From positions 508,278 to 569,376 of the forward strand of contig RPFO01000156.1 in assembly GCA_009746045.1 (NCBI GenBank): a stretch of DNA of 61,099 nucleotides. The letters are read 5' to 3'. The translations under genes and the position numbers were made by a program. This DNA is from Mesostigma viride. Taxonomy: Eukaryota > Streptophyta > Mesostigmatophyceae > Mesostigmatales > Mesostigmataceae. How positions within the stretch are numbered: position 1 is the first letter of the stretch; each line of letters begins with the position of its first letter. The notes beneath the pieces are model-generated. The model made no database searches. It had not been told where the DNA came from and saw only the letters and a list, made by a program, of their open reading frames with translations. Positions 11,686-21,135 of the stretch are shown here, piece by piece.

Positions 11686-11899
11686 AAAGCTTAGTGACGT
11701 GGCCATGTATGCCTACGTGATGGGCCCACACCCGCCCTTGCAATAGCCGTAGCAATTTCGAGTCATGCTTTGCCCATGCAGGGAGTTACTCCCTGCTGAG
11801 AGGCCATGTGTACCCTAGCTATAGCCTAGCCACATACCTTCCACCCCATATGTCATGCAGGCCTTCTAGGCCCTCTCCTCAAGCCCCCCCTGGGTGCCT

Positions 11900-12095
11900 G
11901 TGCTTGTTTAGGAGGCATGAACCATCATGGAGGTGCAGGTGCACCTATAGTGCACCCAGAGCAGGTGATAGTTGTACATCCTACACATGCAGGTTGTCGC
12001 CCTGATTGTATTACAAACCCATAGATGCCCCTTTCTCAGGGCTATGTGTTACATATGCTCCCCACGGAGCTATGATTTTAATTAATTAATTAATG
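11900..12095 (+). mobile_element. SINE-A element, copy 1
   Basis: A roughly 190-bp non-coding element homologous to 16814-16992. Shared blocks are GTGCACCCAGAGCAGGT, CAGGGCTATGTG, hairpin CTCCCCACGGAG (12058-12069) and a (TTAA)n tail. No clear A/B-box promoter is visible. The 3' end matches the LINE 3' ends here, implying mobilisation by that LINE. Confidence 0.7.
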
Positions 12096-12420
12096 TAGCA
12101 CATATTCCCGTGGATGGATGGAGGGGGGGACAAAGCCGTGAAACCGAACTAATCTAACTCTCAGCTAATCTAATCTAGAAAACCCTACCTATTCTACTCA
12201 GCAAAGCGCCCCTTCCGCTTGGGGGGATCGAGGGGGCTTGCCCACAGGGGCGGGCGTATGAGCCTGGACAATGCCGTCTTCCACCTCCTCTTGTCCTGCA
12301 TAGCAGTCCAAGCAAGAGAGAGGGAGTGAATGCGATTTTCAAACTGCGCTGGGACCACTAGGTCAGCCATCAACTGCTGTGGGTAGGTCATGACATGTTT
12401 CCCTACCTTCTTAGGAACGT
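12096..12420 (-). mobile_element. LINE ORF2 extreme C-terminus (minus)
   Basis: Minus-strand reading KKVGKHVMTYPQQL..., VPAQFENRIHSLSLAWTAMQ and DPPKRKGRFAE, homologous to the plus-strand copy ending at 8189. It starts with a degenerate 3' hairpin and GATG repeat next to the SINE-A tail. Confidence 0.75.
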
Positions 12421-12479
12421 CTGTGCCTAGGTACTAGGTAGGGTGCAATAAAGCTAGCTTCGACATATGTATAGCAAAA

Positions 12480-12800
12480 GCTGGTTTGGACATCCTTAAC
12501 GATCGCGAATACCGCGGCGGTGGCCCTGGCTACCGCCTGTCCCACCTGATTTATGCGGATGATACCACCCTCATCAAGCGCCCCGAGCACATTCAGACCT
12601 GGCTGGACTCGGTTTGCCGGGCTTGGAGGCGCCGCCGGTGGGGTTGGAGATTAGTGTCAAAACCGAGGCCATGGTGATAAGTTGGGGCTACCAGTTGCCC
12701 GCCTGACGGCCGCTGTTGCTAGATGGGACCGAGGTCCTGTTCCATGAGCGCTTCAAGCTGCTGGGGAGCATGCTCCCCGACGCAGTTGTGTAACATAGGT
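12480..12800 (+). mobile_element. LINE RT palm fragment (YADD)
   Basis: Reads GPGYRLSHLIYADDTTLIKR, containing the YADD catalytic box of RT motif C. Frameshifted continuations resemble GLEISVKTEAMV and LLDGTEVLFHERFKLLGSML. It lies immediately upstream in protein order of the region preserved in the other LINE fragments. Confidence 0.75.
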
Positions 12801-12869
12801 ACGTGACCGAGTCGCGTCGCGTCGATGAGGGGCGCGCTGCGCGAAAGTTTTTCAGTGGGTTGGGATGGG

Positions 12870-13260
12870 ACAATTAATTAAGGGGACCCTGCCCTGGGAG
12901 GTGTCTGCTGTCTACCTGGTTGACCAGGGCTTATGGCGCTGGGCCACCCGGCAGGGCCCACATATTGGTATTCACCTGGTCTGGGGCGGGCAAGATGGCC
13001 TGGCCTTGGAAAGAGGCGGCGGTGTCCGATGGTATGGGTGACAAGAGGGATCGAGCTCGCAGTCACACTAGAGCTCGGCCCGCGTGCGGCGCTCTTAGTA
13101 GCGGACGTGCCGAGGATGTGACGGAGCATAAATTCTAGATATAGTGATGACCGTGTCATCAAGCTGCCGGCTCAGCGCCTGCCGCCTGGTCCACGGTCCA
13201 CGCCTCGCAGCCGTAATGAAGGATGCTGAGGGCAAGGGTCTTGAACAGAATTAATGCGCT
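12870..13260 (-). mobile_element. LINE RT C-terminal remnant (minus)
   Basis: Minus-strand remnants LFKTLALSILHYGCEAWTVD (about 13145-13250) and HRRLFPRPGHLARPRPGEY (about 12970-13060) match the YGxEAWT and GHLAR blocks of other copies. Several frameshifts and stops; non-functional. Confidence 0.65.
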
Positions 13261-13776
13261 CATCATTCATCATGCAAGCGCCGCTCACTCATGTATCTAG
13301 AGGCATGTCCAGAACCTGTTGAGGCGGCGATGCGGGCTATATACAAGACATTCAATAATTGAGTACACTAATTGCGCGCGCGTAGAAAAGTACCTCATTG
13401 GCTGGGATCCTCCGTGGCATGCCCGTTCAGTGCATGTTCACCCACTTACCTACTTATAATTTCCTAGTTGCACGTGCAAATTTCAACAAACAATTATGTC
13501 GATCGACGTCCATGACCTGGAATCAACATAGTTGTCTCAATTGATTTATTAGCAGCGCGAAAGCTGGCGATCGAATTGGATGCACTTGCGCATCATGTCG
13601 AGACAGCTGAAACCGGCCGGCGCCTCTAAATGCGTTCCAAGGGATGAATGGATAAATTTGCTTATAATTCTAGGCCATTGAATTGAATTGAATTGTAACA
13701 TAACTCCGAATTGAATTGTAACATAACAATTCTAGGCCATGGGGCAGCCTTACTGCATCCGAGCGTATGCTTTTGC
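13261..13776. repeat. Unassigned DNA with duplicated LINE tail
   Basis: Mostly unrecognised. At 13676-13735 the tail-like motif GAATTGAATTGTAACATAAC is duplicated between two copies of TTCTAGGCCAT, suggesting a LINE/SINE tail insertion or a local duplication. Confidence 0.45.
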
Positions 13777-13788
13777 TATATGCCCTTT

Positions 13789-13993
13789 CATGGGTCTTAT
13801 TGCACCCACAGTTTGCCGGATCGTTAGCCTGTCCTTTTAGCTAGCCGCGCCCGATTGCAGCTGTGGCATGCCTTTGGCATGAAGGAGACTGGGGGTCTCT
13901 GCCCTTTCTCCTGTAGTGCACACACAGGGATTAAAAGCACTTCGGTGCTCCGTGACTCCCCAACGGGAGCACGAGTTTAATTAATTAATTAAT
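13789..13993 (+). mobile_element. SINE-B element with 12-bp target duplication
   Basis: A 205-bp non-coding element starting CATGGGTCTTATTGCACCC and ending in hairpin CTCCCCAACGGGAG (13956-13969) plus a (TTAA)n tail. It is flanked by identical TATATGCCCTTT at 13777-13788 and 13994-14005, a clean target-site duplication. A virtually identical copy lies in reverse at 29463-29667. Confidence 0.8.
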
Positions 13994-14127
13994 TATATGC
14001 CCTTTATATTGCACCCACCGGTTGGGCCTGCACAATGATGCAGAGAGAGTCCAATGGTGCCAGCCTGGCACTGCCAGGTCTGTGGCCTGCCCGCTTGAGG
14101 CACTGAGGTAGAGAAGCTATGGCGTCC

Positions 14128-15110
14128 TATTAATTAATTAATTAATTAATTAGACTCGTGCTCCCGTTGGGGAGTCACGGAGCATTAACCCCGATGGATG
14201 GATGGATGGGTGCAAACATTCCTACCGGTCTAATCTATCTACTACATTGGCGACATACTACATCTATCTAACAGCATGCTAACTATCTAGGCAGCCGCAC
14301 GCTGCCCTAGGGGGAGCTATCTAGCGTGCCTCCCGCGGGATTGCACACGCGGGCGCTTCCCCACTGGGGGGGGCTCGTTGTCCTCTATGACCTGGGCCCA
14401 CTTGGCCTTGTCCATCATCTTCTCCCAAATCACGGAGAGGCCTAGGCCCCCCATGTCCTCTACTAGCTGTTCTTTGAAGGTGCGGGCCTTGCGGCGTCTA
14501 ACACCTGGGCCCAGCCCACGTCAGGAGGTGCCGGCCAGGCTGGGCTGGTCGCAGTCCTGCGGGGGGGCCACGTGAGGTGTCTACCTGGTTGGTGCGAGCT
14601 AGGTGCCCTACTAGCTGCAGGCGGCGTTGCTTAATGGTGCTGGTGATATAGGGCATGCCCTGGTACAGGTCCTCATTGCGGACATGAGCAGCATATCCTA
14701 CTCTGAAAATGGAATGCAGCATGCTGGTGACTGCGCCGTTCAGCTTGCGGGCCAGGTCGGCGGTGAGGGTCCACGTCTCGGCGCCATACGTGAGAACAGG
14801 AAGGACGAGGACCTTGAACAGGTCCTGTTTCTCGATCTTGCCCAGGGGCTTGCGCCACAGGGCCCGGTATTGGCGTAAAGCGTGCCAGGCGAGGGATCGG
14901 ATGCGGTGGTCCACATCCACCTCGCAGCTAGGGAGCAGGCTGCCCAGCAGCTTAACGCGGTCCCGATACAGGACTCGAGAGCCGTCTAGGAGATAGAGGG
15001 GCGGCGCTGAGTTGGTGAGCCCAACCGCCAGGGCCTCTGTCTTCTTGCTGACCTCAAGCCCCACTGCACGGGCCTCGAGAGCCAGGCAGTCAACACCGGG
15101 AAGGGGTGTG
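14128..15110 (-). mobile_element. LINE ORF2 C-terminus and 3' UTR (longest copy)
   Basis: The longest LINE remnant. The plus-strand left edge is the TTAA tail, hairpin CTCCCGTTGGGGAG (14161-14174) and 3' UTR. The minus-strand coding runs about 15110-14500 with GLEVSKKTEALAVGL, LYLLDGSRVLYRDRVKLLGS, VLVLPVLTYGAETWTLTADL, MLHSIFRVGYAAHVRNEDLY and IKQRRLQLVGHLARTNQVDT. The reading frame is open over about 200 residues, so this copy is younger than the others. The RT core is missing (5'-truncated, or cut by the GTGACA cluster that starts at about 15095). Confidence 0.85.
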
Positions 15111-15695
15111 TGACATTTTGTGATATTTTGTGACATATCACGTGACATTTTGTGATGTGGATGTGACAAAATGTGACACTTTGTGATTTTTTGTGACAAA
15201 ACTGTGATATTCTGTGACATTTCGTGACAAATCATGTGATAAAACCAGCATATTCTGTGATTATCTTTGTGACAAAAACAAGGAAATTATCACAAAATAT
15301 CAATGTCACGGCTTGACAAAACGCACTGACAAAATCCGTGACATTATCACTGATATATCACGAAAAAAGGGTGACAAATCCGTGACATTATCACGAAAAA
15401 AAGGGTGACAAATCCGTGACATTATCACGAAAAAAGGGTGACAAATCCGTGACATTATCACTGATATATCAGGAAAAAAAGGGTGACAAATCCGTGACAT
15501 TGTCACTGATATATCAGGAAAAAAAGGGTGACGAATCCGTGACATTGTCACTGATATATCAGGAAAAAAAGGGTGACAAAGCCGTGACAATGTCACTGAT
15601 AAATCTAGGGAGAAAACAGTGACATAAAACCACGGGCGATCATGACATATCACACAGATATATCGTGACATATCACACAGATATATCAGAACACA
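15095..15695. repeat. GTGACA/TGTCAC motif cluster with a ~45-bp minisatellite
   Basis: Dense, irregularly spaced GTGACA, GTGATA and reverse-complement motifs. The 15350-15600 part forms 4-5 copies of a roughly 45-bp unit (ACTGATATATCAGG, A-run, GGGTGACAAATCCGTGACAT). The left edge CACCGGGAAGGGGTGTG resembles the CACTA-like terminus at 44772 read in reverse. It may therefore be the subterminal region of a third such element; no partner end was found. Confidence 0.6.
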
Positions 15696-16230
15696 TTCCA
15701 AAGCAAAACGGATGAAAAGCACAGCTCGCGATTTCTTTATTACAAATATAAAGATAAATGTAACAGATCTTCATTCTTCATTCTTGATTCTTCATTCTTC
15801 AACAGTGATTATCGATCAGTGACAATTTGCAAACGCCGGCTTGGCGCTTGTCGTTGCGTGACAGAAATCTCAGAATGTTCCTGGAATGCATTAAAAAACG
15901 CACATGCGCAAGAAACATGAACGGATGGTTGGTGTCAGTTGTCTCATCTGCCACCGCACCCTAGAAAACCAATTCATGAACAAGAAAGCGCTCGATATAG
16001 ATCAAGAAAACAAAAACAAACCTGCGCAGCCGTGGCGCCTAGATGACGATGTTAAGTGGACGACGACGAGGAGGCCGGCACCTTGTCTCCCTGTGAGCAG
16101 AAAAAAAAAGGCAAGTTTGAACACTCAAGATTTGTCATAGCCTTTCACAGCCTCGATCAATAGAAATGTTGCACATCAAAATCAATGTGTTGCCTAGAAC
16201 ATCCTTGAATGGGTTTCAAGAACAGCAAGG
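15696..16230. other. Unassigned DNA
   Basis: No supported feature. A 78-residue ORF at 15904-16140 contains one CxxC pair and a basic C-terminus but shows no recognised domain. Confidence 0.3.
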
Positions 16231-16234
16231 CGGC

Positions 16235-16530
16235 CTCCCCCGCCCGCAAACTCATAATCCCAGTGTTTACAACCCCCTCATGAGGGGGTTGTAAAATTGC
16301 AATCAGTCATTAAAAAAAAAAAAAAATCCCAGTTTCACACACTGCCCACTCATAAATAATCCCAGTTTCTGACAGCCCCCGCTCAGCCCACTCATGAACA
16401 ACCCAGTTTAGACCCCCCCACTCATACACTATCCCAGTTTCCCACAGCCCCCACTCAGCCCACTCTGACATAACCACCCCAGTTTAGACACCCCCTCTCA
16501 TGAATAAGCCCAGTTTCCCACAGTCACCTG
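16235..16530. repeat. CCCAGTTT-type imperfect tandem repeat
   Basis: Six or more imperfect units of the form CTCATGAATAA-CCCAGTTT-CCACAGCCCCC, roughly 30-60 bp long, with a poly-A run at about 16311-16326. Confidence 0.65.
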
Positions 16531-16639
16531 AGACCGCGCAACCTGGGGTCAGTCAGGTCAGTCACAGCCGGTGCGGCGCTAGATTACAATACCGGTCCGA
16601 TGTAGTGTAGTGGGGTGGGTGGGTGGGGGGGGGGGGGAA

Positions 16640-18045
16640 GGGGGGGGGGTTCCCCCTCCTTTGGCGGGTGTCAAGGGGGACATTGGTAGGGGTTGATGAT
16701 TTAGTAGTTGTGGAACGCAGTTGTAAATGTGGGTAGCTCGTGCGTAGGTCACAGGTTCGTGTGAGGGGTGGGGATGCTTGGGTTGCCGTGGTGGCTTGCC
16801 TATGGTACGTAGGTGCCTGAATACAGTGGTGGGCAGGTGCACTTCGTGCACCCAGAGCAGGTGGCAGTTTACATTCCCCCACCTGCAAGAAGTAGCCAAG
16901 AGTGTATTAAAGGCCATATGCCCCTTCTCAGGGCTATGTGCTACATATACTCCCAACGGAGTTATGTTCCTAATTAATTAATTAATTAATTAATGGTACG
17001 TAGGCGGGCTTGGCGATGGTCTATGCAGCAGGGTCAGTTATGGTTGAGTGGACAAGGGGTTGGTTGCCCCGGAGGCCGGGGTGGGCGGGGTTGGTTATGG
17101 TTCACGTGGATGGTGGGGTGGAGTCATCGTATATTAGGGCAGCGGGGGGTGGGGTCACTGGGCGGGGTGCAGTGGTGTAGGGGAACCTCGTTGTGGGGCG
17201 TAGGGTGGTTTAGTGGATGGTTTGCGATGTTGGTGTGGAATGTGGTGGAGGTAATACGGAAGGGTGGTAGTCACATAGGTTGGCTAGGGGGACTCAAGGT
17301 GGATGGTCGGGTGGGTCAGCGTATGGTTTGGGGAGGAGGGCAGTGTATGGTTTGGGGAGGAGGGCGGTGTTACGGTGTTGTGGGGGACCTCAGGGTGGGG
17401 GCGAGAGTGGTCCGTAGTCAGGGGGGGATGGATAGCGGCATGTGGATGTCCGTAATGTATCTTTGTGGGTGGGGTGGGTATGGAACAGGCAGGGGAGTGG
17501 GGCGAGTGGGGTTAGCAGGGTGGAGGGTGCTGGCATTGTGGCGGGATGGTTGGAGGCACATGGACACACATAATGGCAAGAGTAACTGCATGCATAGCAA
17601 CATGGGACCAGCTGTTCCGAGAACATCTGCAACCCTCACCATGCAACAACCAACAGCAACCGGCAACTGCCAACAGTGACAACGTTCGCAAGATGTGACG
17701 CCAAGGCCATTGGAGATCCTGATGTAATTTCGGGGGGTTCCTAGTCCTGCCGTGTACTTAACTTAATTCAGGGCCGCACACTTCGTGTGGTGCAGTGGTG
17801 CAGCAAGGGCTCATGGCCGGTATGGTGGTAGCCGGTAGGTGAAGACCTTGCTGCGAATCGAGGGCGTGATATTGCATGGGAAAATGATGCCGAGAGTCTC
17901 AGGGCGTCTCGCGTGGTGACAGCTGCAGCGTGTGGGCCGAGGAGCTCGAGATGCAGGTCTCGTCGGTACATGTGGGCCACTGGTGAGGGCGCCAATGTGA
18001 TGGAGGCCTTTCCATCGTGCCAGTTGGACATCACTCAACAGCCAA
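16640..18045. repeat. Dispersed repeat R1, copy 1
   Basis: About 1.4 kb matching 41300-42690 in the same orientation. Shared blocks run from CTTTGGCGGG near the left edge to CATCACTCAACAGCCAA at the right edge. It is rich in GGTGGG and has no intact coding frame. This copy is interrupted by a SINE-A insertion at 16814-16992. It lacks a roughly 235-bp segment present in copy 2 near 42255-42490. Element class unknown. Confidence 0.8.
16814..16992 (+). mobile_element. SINE-A element, copy 2, inserted in R1
   Basis: A 179-bp insertion flanked by the 12-bp duplication ATGGTACGTAGG (16802-16813 and 16993-17004). The second R1 copy carries a single uninterrupted ATGGTACGTAGGCGGG at this point, so it serves as the empty site. 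The 3' end has hairpin CTCCCAACGGAG (16950-16961) and a TAAT tail. Confidence 0.88.
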
Positions 18046-20460
18046 AGGGGCGGCTGCATTGGCGGTGGGGCTAGAATTCTGGTAACTGCACAGAATTGAC
18101 CCAAGAAAGCTCGAATCGCGGGCATGGGCAGGCAAGGTAAAAGAGGGAAACATTGCGCCAGCGGTTGAGGAAAGAAGGCCTGTTTACAGTGCTGGGCCTC
18201 AGAAGGAGTCGAGGCGTCGGCTCAGTTGGCAGGGCGACGATAAGTCTGTCAAAGCTGCGCATGGGTGGCGCAATGAGAGCTCATTAGGAAGGTCTCGCGC
18301 AGGAGGTTTCGATAGGCTAAAATTTTTCTCAGTCCTCGAAGATTAGGCGGGTGAAAATCGTAAATCCGCCATAGCCGCCATTTAAAAAATTTTCCCGCTT
18401 TCCATGGGATATACTGCCTAGCCTTACAGTAGCCAAATGGATTTGCGTGCGCCTCAGTCCATGCACCTAGTCGTTCGCCATCGGTTTCGGCGCAATATTT
18501 GAATTTTGCGCAAGGATCCTGACGGGTTGATTCCAGACTTGCGCTTGTTGCGAAAGATTATTGATTTATTGTCCATTCATTCCAGACTCCCAAGCTAGGG
18601 GCCGCCGTCGACTGTAGTCTGAACGGTACGGCTAACAGTTACGATGCCAGGCCAGCAGCAAGCGGTCAAAACCAAGCGATACTAGAGAGTCATGTCAGTC
18701 GTCTTTTTACTGGTTTCGTCAGTCAGTTATTCCTCATGTATGTCAAACTACTTCTACTTGGGAGATATGTAGTAGCGGCGAAATCGGAAGGGGACGTGGG
18801 CAGGGGGGGGGCGGGAAGTACGACTGATGCAATATACCGTACGTTAGTTATCGTCACAAAGCGAGTGACTGACGATAGTAAAGGGCCTCTAATGACGACA
18901 GTGATGACGATAGTATTTGGCACTGATGAGTGATGACAGGAAGAGCGATGACCCCAAGTTACCAGACTTTGCGACGTTGATGAGACTTAGCGAATTGCGA
19001 GCCCTCATTCCAGTGGTTGCGCGGGTGTTACCGTTGAAGTTGAAGTTAAGACGACGCGAAAAAAAAAATTACTTGACTTGAACATCTATCCACGCTGCAC
19101 AGGTGGGAAAGGTGGAAGGGAGCTGCGATCGGCTCGCAGCCAAGGCGGGATTATGTGCCTTTTGATTTCCAGCAATGTCGCTTCTGTATGAACGCACGTG
19201 GTGGTTGGAATAGGAGCATAGGCTCACTGATGACCGTCGTGATTTATGTAGCCATTAGGGCGTCGTCTTAAATGAATTCAGGAGCGAGCTCGGACAAGGC
19301 TACAAGCAGCCATCGGGGGAGAAACATAGGCATGGTCTGGAATAAAGCTTTAATCGATCTGTTCGCTCAGTGGTAGGCACAGCACATTCGGACATCCAGA
19401 AGCTGCCCACTCTTTACCAGTTGAGGTGAGCAAGGAATTCCTCGCCTGAAATTCTAATAAGTTTGCATCGACTTTAACATGCATGCCGTACGCACGTGGC
19501 ATTCTCACGTATCGCCCTAGGGCCAAGGCTGCTATGGGCCGCTCGGTTTCATGCCAAGTTAGCCGTGCTTGCCATGAATGCTGCAGCAGTTTCACTATCT
19601 CATTCGTACAAGGTCAATAGACTATGCAAACGACATCCGATTTAGTTTTCATGAAGGGCATAACCTTGTTCAGATTGAGAGTTGCATGACATGGGCTGCT
19701 CTTGCGCCACTTTCCTTGTCTTAACCTACTGATTCTCTGTTTATGCTTTCGGTCGTTATACATTCGTATGTGTGCATCTGTGTTGCCATTGTGGTGTCAA
19801 TTTTGCGCGTGTACTTGTGATGCCTGATACCGTTGGACTTGCACGCGGCCCCATCGCATGTGGCAGCGACAAGCTCTTGGTCGCCTGTCCAGCGCGGCGA
19901 ATTCTTGATGGTGAGCAACGGTGATCATTCTTTATGTAGTGCTCATTCCTCAAATTATCAACGTGCTGTGCGTGTCAGCCACCATTGGCCTTGTTCTTCC
20001 AGCTTCCGTGCATGATTTTTTTGTAGCCCGCTGGTGATGCTCTGAGCTACAAATAGTTTGCATTATTTGTACCAATTCCTTCGCTGTCGGTAGAATCTTC
20101 TTTGCAATCCAGTAGCCTTGGTTGACATTCGTGGCATTGCTGGACTATATCTCGCTTCCTTGCATGGGTAGCATCTTTGCATATTTATCCTTTTTGCTCA
20201 GATCACAGCTTTTTGTCATTCCCTCCCCCCCGCTCCCCACCCTGAACGACTCCTGCTAGTGTCAACTGCAGACGTAGAGCCTTCAGCCTCGTTAGAGTTC
20301 ATCCTACCTGTAACGGGGCATATTGTTGGTTGATTGGCCTTGCATTTTCTTGGCACTATTCAGGCGTTTCTTTCTTATTGCCGTATTAACCATACAGAGA
20401 TTGCAATGAAGTAGATTGTGAGGCCTCTTGGCATGTTAGGGAACCTTTGCGACTCCAGGA
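18046..20460. other. Unassigned DNA
   Basis: 2.4 kb without a recognisable gene, RNA or repeat. ORFs are short and lack motifs or convincing splice partners. Confidence 0.4.
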
Positions 20461-21135
20461 TTTCTGGGTGTGCAGTTCCCTACAACTTGTGAGGCATGTA
20501 GATACAATTTAGGTGAACATCTATGGCCAATTTTTTTTCTCGAGCACCCCTGTCTCTCTCTTGGCCCAGTATCTCACCTTTCTTTGTCCTAAAATTAGGC
20601 CGGTACTCATAGATAGCCACGCAACTGCTGCGATCTCCCCCGCATCCTTACATACAAGTGAACTGAAGTCATGCAAAGTTGTTGGCACGTCCAGCGCGTA
20701 GCGTTCATCTCACTAACAAATTTTTGTGTGTACCGATGCGTGCTTTGCCGGATGATGTATTTTTGTCTTGCATGCAGGCAATATACCTAACACAGTCGGG
20801 CCGGGCACATCCGTCAGTCCAACACGGCGAGAGGCCACATGCGGATGCAGATTTTGTAGGCTCTGAGCCTTCAATGGTCACATTGCCGTAGCACTCGACA
20901 GTGTCCTGTGATTGTTTCTAGAGAGTCATCCAGTTACTTCAGCAATGGTGGCTGGGACAGCCCTCGTGATGGTTTCGGTGATGATGAGGATGATGACTTT
21001 GATTACGAGGACTGTTGAGCCCCGTTGTACTTCTCGGTCAACAGATTTTATATTGCATTTGTGAGATGATTGTGGGTGTCCATTTTGCACACCACCCACA
21101 GCCATGCTTGAGTGCACCGTTCCTTGTGTGTGTAT
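20461..21135. repeat. Dispersed repeat R2, copy 1
   Basis: Homologous to 43193-43880 in the same orientation. Shared blocks include GCAGTTCCCTAC, GCCACGCAACTGCTG, TTGCATGCAGGCAAT, GATTTTGTAGGCTCTGAGCC and CAGCAATGGT...GCTGGGACAGCC. It abuts the Penelope-like RT remnant, so it may be the 5' region of the same retroelement or an independent insertion. Confidence 0.7.
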
